Source of the DNA: JBKBKN01 sp046294625
GTDB taxonomy: Bacteria > Bacteroidota > Bacteroidia > M30B66
Assembly (NCBI GenBank): GCA_046294625.1
Contig: JBKBKN010000016.1
Coordinates: 17,957 to 81,956 of the forward strand
DNA length: 64,000 bases
Reading direction: 5' to 3'
The notes under the pieces: model-generated
Databases searched by the model: none
Told to the model about the DNA's origin: nothing
The model's input: only the letters and a program-made list of their open reading frames with translations
Part shown: positions 1-7,745 of the stretch, one piece after another
How positions within the stretch are numbered: the first letter of the stretch is position 1
How the letters are laid out: each line of letters opens with the position of its first letter
Position numbers and translations under genes: made by a program

Positions 1-617
1 AAAAGTGTATTCGTATTACTGTAATTAGCTGGATAGGGATTATTAAGCCCTTCAGCTGTTTCACCATAAACAAATCGGAGAAGCTCTTCTTGAGTCCAAG
101 CCTTGTTGGGATTGTTCAATACTGCTAGGTAAAATTTCGATGAGGTTATCACATCAAAGATTCCGGTTGTATGATTCATAAGTTGACGAATCTTTTTTCC
201 GGACGCCCCATCTATTCGATCGATAGTGTTTTGATCGATGTATTTTTCAATTGGATCATCCAAACTGAGTTTACCATCTTCTTGGAGTTTTAAAGTTAGT
301 GTGCCTACTAATAATTTGGTAATGCTAGCTGCTTTTGAAATATGACAAGGTGTAAAGTCAATATTATTTTCCAAATCAGCTTTTCCCGCAGCTCCTACAA
401 AAATGCCATCTTCATCTTCAATCAACAAGGAAATTCCGGGCAGCCCTTTCTTTACATAATCATTGATAAAATTCTGATAGGTCGTTGCGCGTGGGTGATT
501 CTGGTTAATCAACGGATGCTCACAATTCAAATTGATCGTTTGCTCTACCTCCCGACTGCAATTGCTTAGCAGAAAGGTGACTGCGGCGAACAATAGGTAT
601 TTGCTGAAATATTTCAT
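1..617 (-). CDS. Serine hydrolase (beta-lactamase/PBP4-class), lipoprotein, 3' part cut by window edge
   Basis: Reading the minus strand from ATG at 617 gives 205 codons open to base 1. The protein starts with a lipoprotein signal (hydrophobic stretch then LLSNC, Cys20), so it is probably anchored in an envelope membrane. The class C beta-lactamase/DD-peptidase fold is shown by SITK at 98-101 (catalytic Ser98 and Lys101 of the SxxK motif) and YSN at 199-201 (the YxN motif). The third motif (KTG/HxG) would lie beyond the edge. The family includes D-amino-acid peptidases, esterases and beta-lactamases, so the substrate cannot be named. It starts 5 bp after the stop of the beta-barrel-like gene at 623-1240, so the two are probably co-transcribed. 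Confidence 0.88.
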   Translation of the reverse strand, partial: MKYFSKYLLFAAVTFLLSNCSREVEQTINLNCEHPLINQNHPRATTYQNFINDYVKKGLPGISLLIEDEDGIFVGAAGKADLENNIDFTPCHISKAASITKLLVGTLTLKLQEDGKLSLDDPIEKYIDQNTIDRIDGASGKKIRQLMNHTTGIFDVITSSKFYLAVLNNPNKAWTQEELLRFVYGETAEGLNNPYPANYSNTNTL

Positions 618-622
618 GGCAT

Positions 623-1240
623 TTAGGGCTTAGTGGTTTTGAAAGGAACGGTAACACCCAGCATAAATGAATTGATGGGCAACAAGGGTACATATTGCTT
701 CACGAATACACCCTGAAGCATAGTTCTGAAATTGGCCGTCAGCCGAATTCCATCGGGTTTTTCTTTACTCAGACTGTAGCTAAACCCTGGTTGAAACAAA
801 ATCAAAAACTGTGGACGATGATAAAGCCTTCTAACTGCTTCATATTCGCCTTGATCGTTTAATCTTGCTACAGCTTCATTGCTAAAGGCATTCCCAAATC
901 CCACCCCTAAAGAAATATTAAAATGGAGTCGTGAACTCAACTTACGTTCATACATCATACTTGCACTTCCATACAGTAAGGTTTGGACAAACCGATGATA
1001 AATGAAGCCTCCGTTCAGAACATAATTTAATCGGTTGGTCTCAGACTGATTGATCGATTTTTGGAATTGCCAATCAGCGCCGGGATGGAAGTTGGCATAA
1101 AACAATACCGGATATCCTGTTACAGGCAAGGATGTTGCGTTGTTTGAAATACTAAAATTTTGGACTCTGCGTTGTGCATCAACCGACTGAACGTGTGATA
1201 ATAGCAATGCAACAATTAAAATCTGAAATAGCTTTCTCAT
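623..1240 (-). CDS. Putative outer-membrane beta-barrel-like protein, unknown function
   Basis: 205 residues with a cleavable signal peptide (hydrophobic LIVALLLSHV region, likely cleavage after VDAQ). The mature part alternates aromatic/hydrophobic and polar residues with many Gly/Tyr/Phe strands (for example the GSASMMYERKL and ISLGVGFGNAF regions), as in small Bacteroidota outer-membrane barrels. It ends in a hydrophobic strand (FMLGVTVPF). I do not recognise a named family. It lies directly upstream of the serine hydrolase lipoprotein with 5 bp between them, suggesting an envelope-related pair. The barrel assignment is inferred from pattern only. Confidence 0.6.
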   Translation of the reverse strand: MRKLFQILIVALLLSHVQSVDAQRRVQNFSISNNATSLPVTGYPVLFYANFHPGADWQFQKSINQSETNRLNYVLNGGFIYHRFVQTLLYGSASMMYERKLSSRLHFNISLGVGFGNAFSNEAVARLNDQGEYEAVRRLYHRPQFLILFQPGFSYSLSKEKPDGIRLTANFRTMLQGVFVKQYVPLLPINSFMLGVTVPFKTTKP

Positions 1241-1378
1241 TGTCTTGGGTAGATAGGTTTAGACTTATCAATACGCATGTAAAAAAGATGTTGTATCGAT
1301 AATTACTGGATGAATATTTTAATCTGAAAAGAACATCGCATCTTCAAATCAACTTTCAAACCAAATGCCAACTAACGA

Positions 1379-1402
1379 AAAAAGCTCCTTTAGGAGCTTT
1401 TT
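1379..1402 (-). terminator. Intrinsic terminator downstream of the thioredoxin gene
   Basis: Perfect 10-bp stem AAAAAGCTCC / GGAGCTTTTT with a 4-nt loop, T-rich on either strand. It sits 22 bp past the stop of the minus-strand thioredoxin gene and separates it from the beta-barrel/hydrolase pair. Confidence 0.85.
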
Positions 1403-1424
1403 AGAAATATATATTTATTGCTTT

Positions 1425-1970
1425 TTATTTCACATGCTTGGCAATTTCCTGCTCAAGTAACTGTCCGCGAAGGTTTTTGGCAATAATCACTCCTTTAGAA
1501 TCAAGCAGGAAATTAGCAGGAATACTTTGCACACCATAAGTGGAAGCTGCAGAAGAATACCATCCTTTCAAATCACTCACATGATATTCCCAAGTAAGAT
1601 TGTCTTTCTGAATGGCATCAACCCATCGTTGTTTGTTTTGATCGAGTGAAACATTATATATGGTGAAACCCTTGGCGCCATCTTTAAATTTTGAGTCCTT
1701 GAATTTCTCATAAGCTTTCACCACATTCGGGTTTTCAAATCGACAAGGTCCACACCACGAGGCCCAAAAATCCAACAAAACCATTTTTCCTCTAAGCGAT
1801 GAAAGTTTTATGGTTTTTCCATTAGGGTCTTGTAAATCTATTTCCGGAGCAAGATTGCCAACATTGGTTCCCACCGGTGGCACTCCTTTTTCTTGTTTCT
1901 GCGTTACGAATGCTGCAGTCGCAAAAAAGATCATTGCGCAAGTAGCAATAAGTCCATTTACTTTATTCAT
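1425..1970 (-). CDS. TlpA-family periplasmic thiol-disulfide oxidoreductase (thioredoxin fold)
   Basis: 181 residues. An N-terminal hydrophobic signal/anchor (about residues 7-21) exports the protein. The AhpC/TSA-Redoxin-type thioredoxin domain follows, with the LLDFWASWCGPCR signature and redox pair Cys73/Cys76 (CGPC). A cis-Pro loop is visible as QSIPANFLLD. TlpA/ResA-like proteins reduce disulfides in the periplasm, for example in apocytochromes or secreted proteins; nothing here fixes the partner. It is a single-gene unit with its own promoter at about 2030-2061 and a strong terminator behind it. Confidence 0.88.
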   Translation of the reverse strand: MNKVNGLIATCAMIFFATAAFVTQKQEKGVPPVGTNVGNLAPEIDLQDPNGKTIKLSSLRGKMVLLDFWASWCGPCRFENPNVVKAYEKFKDSKFKDGAKGFTIYNVSLDQNKQRWVDAIQKDNLTWEYHVSDLKGWYSSAASTYGVQSIPANFLLDSKGVIIAKNLRGQLLEQEIAKHVK

Positions 1971-2029
1971 TGGTAATTTGATTTAAATTAAAAATATGGT
2001 TTAGCGAGTCATTATAAGACATCGAGCAA

Positions 2030-2061
2030 CAAAATTACAAAAACCTTGCCTGAATTAGCAA
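2030..2061 (-). promoter_or_regulatory. Bacteroidota-type promoter for the thioredoxin gene
   Basis: On the minus strand, TTG (2061-2059), 21 bp, then TAATTTTG (2037-2030), matching TTG-N17-23-TAnnTTTG. The expected start point is a few bases downstream, giving a leader of about 50 nt. Confidence 0.6.
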
Positions 2062-2112
2062 ATCTTAAGAATTGCCATTTTATAAGCGTAAAAATTTGCA
2101 ATGCAATTGGTT

Positions 2113-3417
2113 TTAAACACGTTTTATATCGGCTCCAATATTTTTCAATCTTTGCTCAATGTGCTGATATCCGCGATCGATCTGCTCTACGTTATCAATA
2201 ATACTCGTACCTTCAGCTGAGAGTGCTGCAATGAGCAGGGCTACCCCCGCGCGAATGTCGGGCGAAGTCATTCGAATACCACGCAGTTTATACTGACGGT
2301 TGATTCCAATGATGGTGGCACGATGTGGATCGCAAAGAATAATTTGAGCGCCCATATCAATTAGTTTGTCAACAAAGAATAGCCTGCTTTCAAACATTTT
2401 CTGATGTATAAGCACACTTCCATTGGCTTGTGTTGCTACTACCAGCACAATGCTTAATAAGTCAGGTGTAAACCCGGGCCAGGGGGCATCGGCGATTGTC
2501 ATAATGGAGCCATCGATGTATTTTTGAATAGTATAACTGTCTTGTTGTGGAATAAAAATATCATCTCCTTGTCTTTCTAGTTCTATACCTAATCGACGAA
2601 AGGTGTCAGGAATAATTCCCAAATGATCATAACCGGTGTCCTTGATTCGGATTTCTGACTGTGTCATGGCGGCAAGTCCGATAAAACTGCCAATTTCAAT
2701 CATATCGGGCAGCATACGATGCTCACAACCTCCAAGATATTTTACACCTACAATACTGAGTAAATTAGAGCCTACGCCCGATATCTTAGCACCCATGCTA
2801 TTAAGCATTTTACAAAGCTGCTGAAGATAAGGTTCGCAAGCGGCATTGAAAATGGTAGTAGTCCCTTCGGCCATCACTGCAGCCATTAGGATATTGGCTG
2901 TACCTGTTACCGAAGCTTCATCCAATAGCATGTATGTTCCTTTAAGTTGCTTGGCTTCAACTTTGTAAAAATTATCATTGCTGTCGTAATCGAATTGCGC
3001 ACCTAATTTTTGAAATCCAATAAAATGTGTGTCTAATCTCCTGCGACCAATTTTATCACCACCGGGTTTGGGAATATAGCCACGACCAAATCTTGCCAAC
3101 AAAGGTCCGACAATCATTACTGAACCGCGAAGTGCACTCCCTTTTTTCTTAAACTCTTCTGAAATCAAAAAATCAACATCTACATCATCAGCTTGAAAAG
3201 AAAATTTTCCAGGAGAAAGCTTTTCTACTTTCACTCCTAATGCAGCCAATAAGTCAATCAGTTTGTTGACATCTACAATGTCTGGAATGTTGTCAATAAT
3301 GATTTTTTCAGGGGTGAGTAATACAGCACAGAGTATTTGTAAGGCTTCGTTTTTTGCTCCCTGAGGAATGATTTCACCATATAGTCGTTTTCCTCCTTTG
3401 ATCTCAAATCTGTTCAT
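2113..3417 (-). CDS. murA: UDP-N-acetylglucosamine 1-carboxyvinyltransferase (MurA), Asp-type active site
   Basis: 434 residues, full length for MurA, the first committed step of peptidoglycan synthesis: enolpyruvyl transfer from PEP to UDP-GlcNAc. The EPSP-synthase-like fold is clear from QGAKNEAL (Lys22-Asn23 of the active site), the Arg-rich IGRRRLDTH segment and the DIRAGVALLIAALSAEG signature. At the flexible-loop position where most bacteria have Cys (PGGC), this protein has PGGD, Asp121. Fosfomycin alkylates the Cys, and Asp-type MurAs, such as those of Mycobacterium and Chlamydia, are known to resist the drug. It lies downstream of the DUF4290 gene, separated by an intrinsic terminator. 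Confidence 0.97.
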   Translation of the reverse strand: MNRFEIKGGKRLYGEIIPQGAKNEALQILCAVLLTPEKIIIDNIPDIVDVNKLIDLLAALGVKVEKLSPGKFSFQADDVDVDFLISEEFKKKGSALRGSVMIVGPLLARFGRGYIPKPGGDKIGRRRLDTHFIGFQKLGAQFDYDSNDNFYKVEAKQLKGTYMLLDEASVTGTANILMAAVMAEGTTTIFNAACEPYLQQLCKMLNSMGAKISGVGSNLLSIVGVKYLGGCEHRMLPDMIEIGSFIGLAAMTQSEIRIKDTGYDHLGIIPDTFRRLGIELERQGDDIFIPQQDSYTIQKYIDGSIMTIADAPWPGFTPDLLSIVLVVATQANGSVLIHQKMFESRLFFVDKLIDMGAQIILCDPHRATIIGINRQYKLRGIRMTSPDIRAGVALLIAALSAEGTSIIDNVEQIDRGYQHIEQRLKNIGADIKRV

Positions 3418-3468
3418 GGGCTAAGGCTTAATGTTATTTAAGAAAGCAAGTAAAACAAAAAAATAAAA

Positions 3469-3490
3469 AGCCTGTAATTATGTGCAGGCT
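3469..3490 (-). terminator. Intrinsic terminator after the DUF4290 gene
   Basis: Stem AGCCTG / CAGGCT (6 bp) with a 10-nt loop. On the minus strand it is followed by a long T-rich run (TTTTTATTTTTTTG). It lies between the DUF4290 gene and murA, so murA probably has its own promoter or depends on read-through. Confidence 0.7.
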
Positions 3491-3534
3491 AAGAATTAAC
3501 AATGTTATGATGAATTTTTTTAAGGTTACAAAGT

Positions 3535-4167
3535 CTAATAAGAACCTCCGGTGAATTTCCTCTTTTTCTTTTTAGCGTTACGCTTGTTGCGTTGTTGATT
3601 TTGATTCTGACTTGGGATTATTAAGTCTTTAATAGAATTAAGCTTGGTGTCTTCATTGAGTCTAAGTTGTCCGCCCGAAATCTGTATCAAGTCTGATGCA
3701 ATTTGTTCATCTTCTACCGAGTCGCGATTCCATGCTAGGAATGATTTTTTTAAATGGTTGCCTACAGCTCCAATCATAAGGTTTTTTTGTTCACCGGCTT
3801 CCATTTTCACTGTCTTGTCAATGATGCGCTCAATGATTTTTCCGTAGTGACGAAGTTTTATCTCGTTACTCGGATAATTCACGCGGTCAGGTTTTGTATT
3901 CAATACTTCACGTGATGGAATTGGGTATGGAGAGTCCACATCCAGTCTAAAATCTGACATAATAAACAAATGATCCCAAAGTTTGTGCTTAAAATCTTCG
4001 ATGTCGCGAAGGTGAGGGTTGAGCTGACCCATCACAGAAATAATGTACTGGGCATATTTATTTCGCTCGTCACGATCTGACATGGCCAAAGCCTGATCTA
4101 CCATTTTTTGCACATGTCGACCATATTCTGATATTATCAGTTTAGGTCTTTGCGTATTATATTCCAT
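3535..4167 (-). CDS. DUF4290 family protein
   Basis: 210 residues. The N-terminal 150 residues carry the features I associate with DUF4290, a cytoplasmic family of unknown function restricted to Bacteroidota: an EYGRHVQKMV segment, then LNPHLRDI and FKHKLWDHLFIMSDF. The protein ends in a strongly basic, low-complexity tail (RNKRNAKKKKRKF) that could bind nucleic acid. No signal peptide or membrane segment. It starts 17 bp after the helicase stop, so it is probably the second gene of that operon. A DUF4290 gene beside murA is an arrangement I recall from other members of the phylum. Confidence 0.85.
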   Translation of the reverse strand: MEYNTQRPKLIISEYGRHVQKMVDQALAMSDRDERNKYAQYIISVMGQLNPHLRDIEDFKHKLWDHLFIMSDFRLDVDSPYPIPSREVLNTKPDRVNYPSNEIKLRHYGKIIERIIDKTVKMEAGEQKNLMIGAVGNHLKKSFLAWNRDSVEDEQIASDLIQISGGQLRLNEDTKLNSIKDLIIPSQNQNQQRNKRNAKKKKRKFTGGSY

Positions 4168-4184
4168 GAATGAAAAGTGGGAAT

Positions 4185-6503
4185 TTAAAGAATTCTGAGT
4201 TTCGCAAACTTAAGCAATAATTGTTTCTGTCCGGTATTCTCAAAAAATATTGTCGCCTTTTGTTCGCCGGGTTTCCCTTCAATATTTAAGATCTTACCTT
4301 TTCCAAACCTTTGGTGTTCCACTTCCATGCCACTTCTTAACAGGTTAGGGTCGCTCTCCTGAAAATCGCTCACTTCATTCGTGGCTTTTTTCCCAGCCTC
4401 GCTCACTGAAACAAGGTTTTTCTTTGGTGGGATGGTCTTGCGCTCTATTGGTTGGATTGTTGATTTCCTTGCATTTCCATAACCGGTTCTTTCTTCGTCG
4501 AAGCTGAAAAATCCGCCCTTATTTGGTTGACTGATTTTACGCTGTGGAAAGTCAATTAGTTTTGCATCAATCTCATCTATAAATCTACTTGGTTCAGATG
4601 AAACGATATTGCCCCACCTATATCGGTGGTTTGCATAGCTCACAAATAAGTAATGTTCTGCCCTGGTTACGGCTACATAAAACAGTCTTCTTTCTTCTTC
4701 AAGCTCTTCTCTTGAATTAAGTGAAAGCTGCGATGGGAATAAATTTTCTTCCATCCCTGCGATGAAAACTGCCTTAAATTCTAAACCTTTAGCAGCATGC
4801 ACCGTCATCAATGATACTTTGTTAGGATTTTCATCATCTTCATCGGCATCAGTGAGCAATGCCACATCTTGAACAAAGGTGGCTAAATTTTTTTGCTTGA
4901 TTTCGCCGTCTTCTGTAACATCTTCGCTATCTACATATTCCTGAATGGCGTTTAACAATTCCATCACATTTTCTTGACGTGATATTCCTTCAGGTGTTTT
5001 ATCAATATTCAATTCTGCTAATAAGCCGGATGATCGTGCAATATGTTGCGCAATATCATAGGCACTTTGTGTCTTCATACCCAAGGCAAAACTCTTGATC
5101 ATGGTCACAAAATCGGTCACTTTTCGTGCTGATGCACCATCCAGCGCTTTATTTTGCGGAAGTTCTTCAAGTATAGTCCACAGTGGTTGATTAAGTTCCC
5201 CACTTGCTACAATCATTTTTTCAAGCGAAGTTTTGCCAATTCCTCTTGCTGGATAATTGAGCACGCGTTTCAAAGCTTCTTCATCAAAATGATTGATGGT
5301 AAGACGGAAGTAAGCCAAGATGTCTTTGATTTCTTTTCGTTTGTAAAACGATAAACCACCGTAAATCCTGTATGGTATATTTCTTCTTCGCAATTGTTCT
5401 TCCAAAGCTCTGGATTGCGCATTGGTACGATATAAAATAGCAATATCCTGATTGGGAAGTTGCTTGTGCATTCTTAGTTCAAAAATATTGTTTGCTATTT
5501 GGAGAGCTTCATCATTATCAGTTTCTGCATGAATGATTTTGATTTTTTCTCCTCCAAGATTATCAGTCCAAACCACCTTTGGAAGCTGGTCTTTATTGTT
5601 TCTAATCACCTGATTGGCGGCTTCAACAATTATTTTTGTTGATCGGTAATTTTGTTCCAGCTTGAATACTTTAAGTTCGGGATAGTCTTTCTCAAAGTTT
5701 AGAATATTCTGAATATTGGCTCCTCGGAATGCATAAATACTCTGTGCATCATCTCCTACCACGCAGATGTTTTGATACATTGCGGCTAGTTTCTTCACAA
5801 TAAGATATTGGCTAAAGTTCGTATCCTGATACTCATCTACCATGATATATCGAAACTTTTGTTGATACTTATAGAGCACTTCCGGAAACTGATTCAATAA
5901 CACATTGGTCTTAAACAGAAGATCGTCAAAATCCATGGCCGAAGCTTTATAGCATCTTTGCTCGTAAGCCAGATAGATTTCACCGATTTTTGGCTTGCCG
6001 GCCAAACGGTCTTCAGAAATTGCCTCCGGCATCTGATTATATTGCCGTGCAGAAATAAGATTGTTTTTGGCACTTGAAATTCTACCTAATACCAAGCTTG
6101 ATTTATAAACTTTTTCATCCAGACCCATTTCGCCAACAATTGATTTTATCAATGCTTTCGAGTCGTCCGTATCGTAAATCGTAAAATTGTTTGGATACCC
6201 AATTTTTTCAGCTTCCACTCGTAGTATTTTGGCAAATACACTATGAAAGGTACCCATCCAAATATTTTTTGCTTCTCCACCCACAATGTGATGGATACGC
6301 TCTTTCATTTCTCTTGCTGCTTTGTTGGTGAATGTCAATGCAAGAATGTTAAATGCATCCACACCATTGTTAATTAAATGGGCAATACGATAGGTTAATA
6401 CTCTGGTTTTTCCCGATCCGGCACCAGCAATGATCATTACAGGACCTTCTGTACACTGCACAGCTTGCCTTTGAATGTCGTTGAGTTCGTTCAAATAATT
6501 CAT
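4185..6503 (-). CDS. uvrD: UvrD/PcrA-type superfamily 1A DNA helicase
   Basis: 772 residues, normal length. Walker A AGAGSGKT (26-33), the Q motif at LNDIQRQAV, motif II VDEYQDTN, motif III VVGDDAQSIYAFRGA, motif IV YRS, and motifs V-VI VSLMTVHAAKGLEF and LFYVAVTRA are all visible. The C-terminal about 50 residues (GMEVEHQRFGKGKILNIEG) form the Tudor-like module of PcrA/UvrD that contacts RNA polymerase. The 3'-5' helicase acts in nucleotide excision and mismatch repair and in clearing RecA or polymerase. The start is followed directly upstream by a TAATTTCG element (6516-6509, minus strand), suggesting a very short leader. PcrA and UvrD cannot be separated by eye. Confidence 0.95.
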   Translation of the reverse strand: MNYLNELNDIQRQAVQCTEGPVMIIAGAGSGKTRVLTYRIAHLINNGVDAFNILALTFTNKAAREMKERIHHIVGGEAKNIWMGTFHSVFAKILRVEAEKIGYPNNFTIYDTDDSKALIKSIVGEMGLDEKVYKSSLVLGRISSAKNNLISARQYNQMPEAISEDRLAGKPKIGEIYLAYEQRCYKASAMDFDDLLFKTNVLLNQFPEVLYKYQQKFRYIMVDEYQDTNFSQYLIVKKLAAMYQNICVVGDDAQSIYAFRGANIQNILNFEKDYPELKVFKLEQNYRSTKIIVEAANQVIRNNKDQLPKVVWTDNLGGEKIKIIHAETDNDEALQIANNIFELRMHKQLPNQDIAILYRTNAQSRALEEQLRRRNIPYRIYGGLSFYKRKEIKDILAYFRLTINHFDEEALKRVLNYPARGIGKTSLEKMIVASGELNQPLWTILEELPQNKALDGASARKVTDFVTMIKSFALGMKTQSAYDIAQHIARSSGLLAELNIDKTPEGISRQENVMELLNAIQEYVDSEDVTEDGEIKQKNLATFVQDVALLTDADEDDENPNKVSLMTVHAAKGLEFKAVFIAGMEENLFPSQLSLNSREELEEERRLFYVAVTRAEHYLFVSYANHRYRWGNIVSSEPSRFIDEIDAKLIDFPQRKISQPNKGGFFSFDEERTGYGNARKSTIQPIERKTIPPKKNLVSVSEAGKKATNEVSDFQESDPNLLRSGMEVEHQRFGKGKILNIEGKPGEQKATIFFENTGQKQLLLKFAKLRIL

Positions 6504-6705
6504 CGGAGCGAAATTAATAATAATCCAAACTGCTTTCAGCAGATTACTAACCTGTATCCATTTAATTTATCAAACAGCGATAAGTAATGCATCTATTATA
6601 TATGTATCGATGTTCAAAACTTGATTATTGAACGTTTTTATCAAACTTTCAATAGGAACACTTCAGCGATGAATAGCGATGTTTAATTTTTTTTTACTCA
6701 ATGTG

Positions 6706-6735
6706 TTGCAATATAAAATCAACTTACTATCTTTG
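6706..6735 (+). promoter_or_regulatory. Promoter of the str-S10 ribosomal operon (rpsL)
   Basis: TTG (6706-6708), 19 bp, TATCTTTG (6728-6735): a perfect match to the Bacteroidota consensus. Architecture and downstream sequence closely resemble those of the internal rplP promoter at 14093-14122. Confidence 0.8.
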
Positions 6736-6754
6736 CGCTCCCCAAAAAATGGGC

Positions 6755-6780
6755 TTTGTTAAAAACATTTGTTAAAAACA
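6755..6780 (+). repeat. Exact 13-bp tandem duplication in the rpsL leader
   Basis: TTTGTTAAAAACA occurs twice back to back (6755-6767 and 6768-6780) inside the predicted untranslated leader of rpsL. Confidence 0.95.
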
Positions 6781-6814
6781 TCAGAGATAATAAAATAAAA
6801 AATACAAACCAAGC

Positions 6815-7225
6815 ATGCCAACAATACAGCAACTTGTAAGAAAGGGTAGAAACCTAAAACCAGCTAAAAGTAAATCACCTGCATTGGATTCATGTCCGCA
6901 ACGTCGTGGCGTTTGCACACGTGTTTATACCACCACACCAAAGAAGCCAAACTCTGCTATGCGTAAAGTAGCTAGGGTCAGATTAACCAACTCAAAAGAG
7001 GTGAATGCTTACATCCCTGGCGAAGGTCACAATTTGCAGGAGCACTCCATCGTATTGATTCGCGGTGGTAGAGTTAAAGACTTGCCGGGTGTTCGTTACC
7101 ATATTGTTAGAGGTGCGCTTGATACATCAGGTGTTGAAGGAAGAAATCAACGTCGTTCGAAATACGGAACCAAAAAACCAAAACCAGGAGCAGCTCCGGC
7201 AGCAAAAGGTAAAGGCAAAAAATAA
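6815..7225 (+). CDS. rpsL: 30S ribosomal protein S12
   Basis: 136 residues; decoding-centre protein. The highly conserved core TTTPKKPNSAMRK and the later IPGEGHNLQEHS and GRVKDLPGVRYH loops are intact. The C-terminus extends in a Lys/Pro/Ala-rich basic tail (from about residue 118), longer than in E. coli. First gene of the str part of the cluster, with its own promoter and leader; rpsG follows after 31 bp. Confidence 0.98.
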   Translation: MPTIQQLVRKGRNLKPAKSKSPALDSCPQRRGVCTRVYTTTPKKPNSAMRKVARVRLTNSKEVNAYIPGEGHNLQEHSIVLIRGGRVKDLPGVRYHIVRGALDTSGVEGRNQRRSKYGTKKPKPGAAPAAKGKGKK

Positions 7226-7256
7226 TTAATTAATCACAGAGAAAAAAGCTTTTTCA

Positions 7257-7724
7257 ATGAGAAAGACCACGCCAAAAAGAATTCCGAGAAAACCGGATCC
7301 TAAATTCAACGATACACTTGTTACAAGATTCGTTAACAACCTCATGTACGACGGTAAAAAAAGCATTGCCTACAACATTTTTTATGAAGCGGTTGCCATC
7401 GTAGAAAAACGCACAGAAGAGAGTGGGTATGAAGTGTGGAAAAAAGCGTTGGAAAATGTTTCACCTTCGGTAGAAGTTAAATCAAGAAGAGTAGGTGGAG
7501 CAACTTTTCAAATTCCAATGGAAATACGCCCGGATAGAAAAACTGCCTTGGGAATAAAGTGGTTGATCATGTTTTCCAGAAAAAGAAACGAGAAATCAAT
7601 GGCTCAAAAGCTTGCTTCCGAGATTATAGCAGCATCAAAAGGTGAAGGTGCAGCACATAAAAAGAAAGAAGACACGCACCGCATGGCTGAAGCAAACAAA
7701 GCATTCTCTCATTTTAGATTCTAA
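7257..7724 (+). CDS. rpsG: 30S ribosomal protein S7
   Basis: 155 residues, normal length; primary 16S rRNA binder that nucleates the 30S head. Recognised from the RKTTPKR start, the FVNNLMYDGKKS segment, the VEVKSRRVGGATFQIP loop and the AHKKKEDTHRMAEANKAF tail. It sits 31 bp after rpsL and 21 bp before fusA, the usual str order. Autoregulatory S7 binding sites known in E. coli cannot be judged here. Confidence 0.98.
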   Translation: MRKTTPKRIPRKPDPKFNDTLVTRFVNNLMYDGKKSIAYNIFYEAVAIVEKRTEESGYEVWKKALENVSPSVEVKSRRVGGATFQIPMEIRPDRKTALGIKWLIMFSRKRNEKSMAQKLASEIIAASKGEGAAHKKKEDTHRMAEANKAFSHFRF

Positions 7725-7745
7725 ATTTTACAGATAAACAAAACA

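Larger units (their letters stand above)
6504..6814. other. Divergent intergenic region between uvrD and rpsL
   Basis: 311 bp without a gene. The left end holds a TAATTTCG promoter-like element for uvrD on the minus strand. The right third holds the rpsL promoter (6706-6735) and an AT-rich leader of about 75 nt. The leader opens with a small CCCA-A4-TGGG stem-loop (6741-6753), then carries an exact 13-bp tandem duplication (6755-6780). No Shine-Dalgarno is visible before the rpsL ATG. I see nothing recognisable in 6520-6700. Confidence 0.7.

Noticed and set aside
342..569. Plus-strand 75-codon frame
   Set aside because: It lies antisense to the serine hydrolase, whose motifs are clear.
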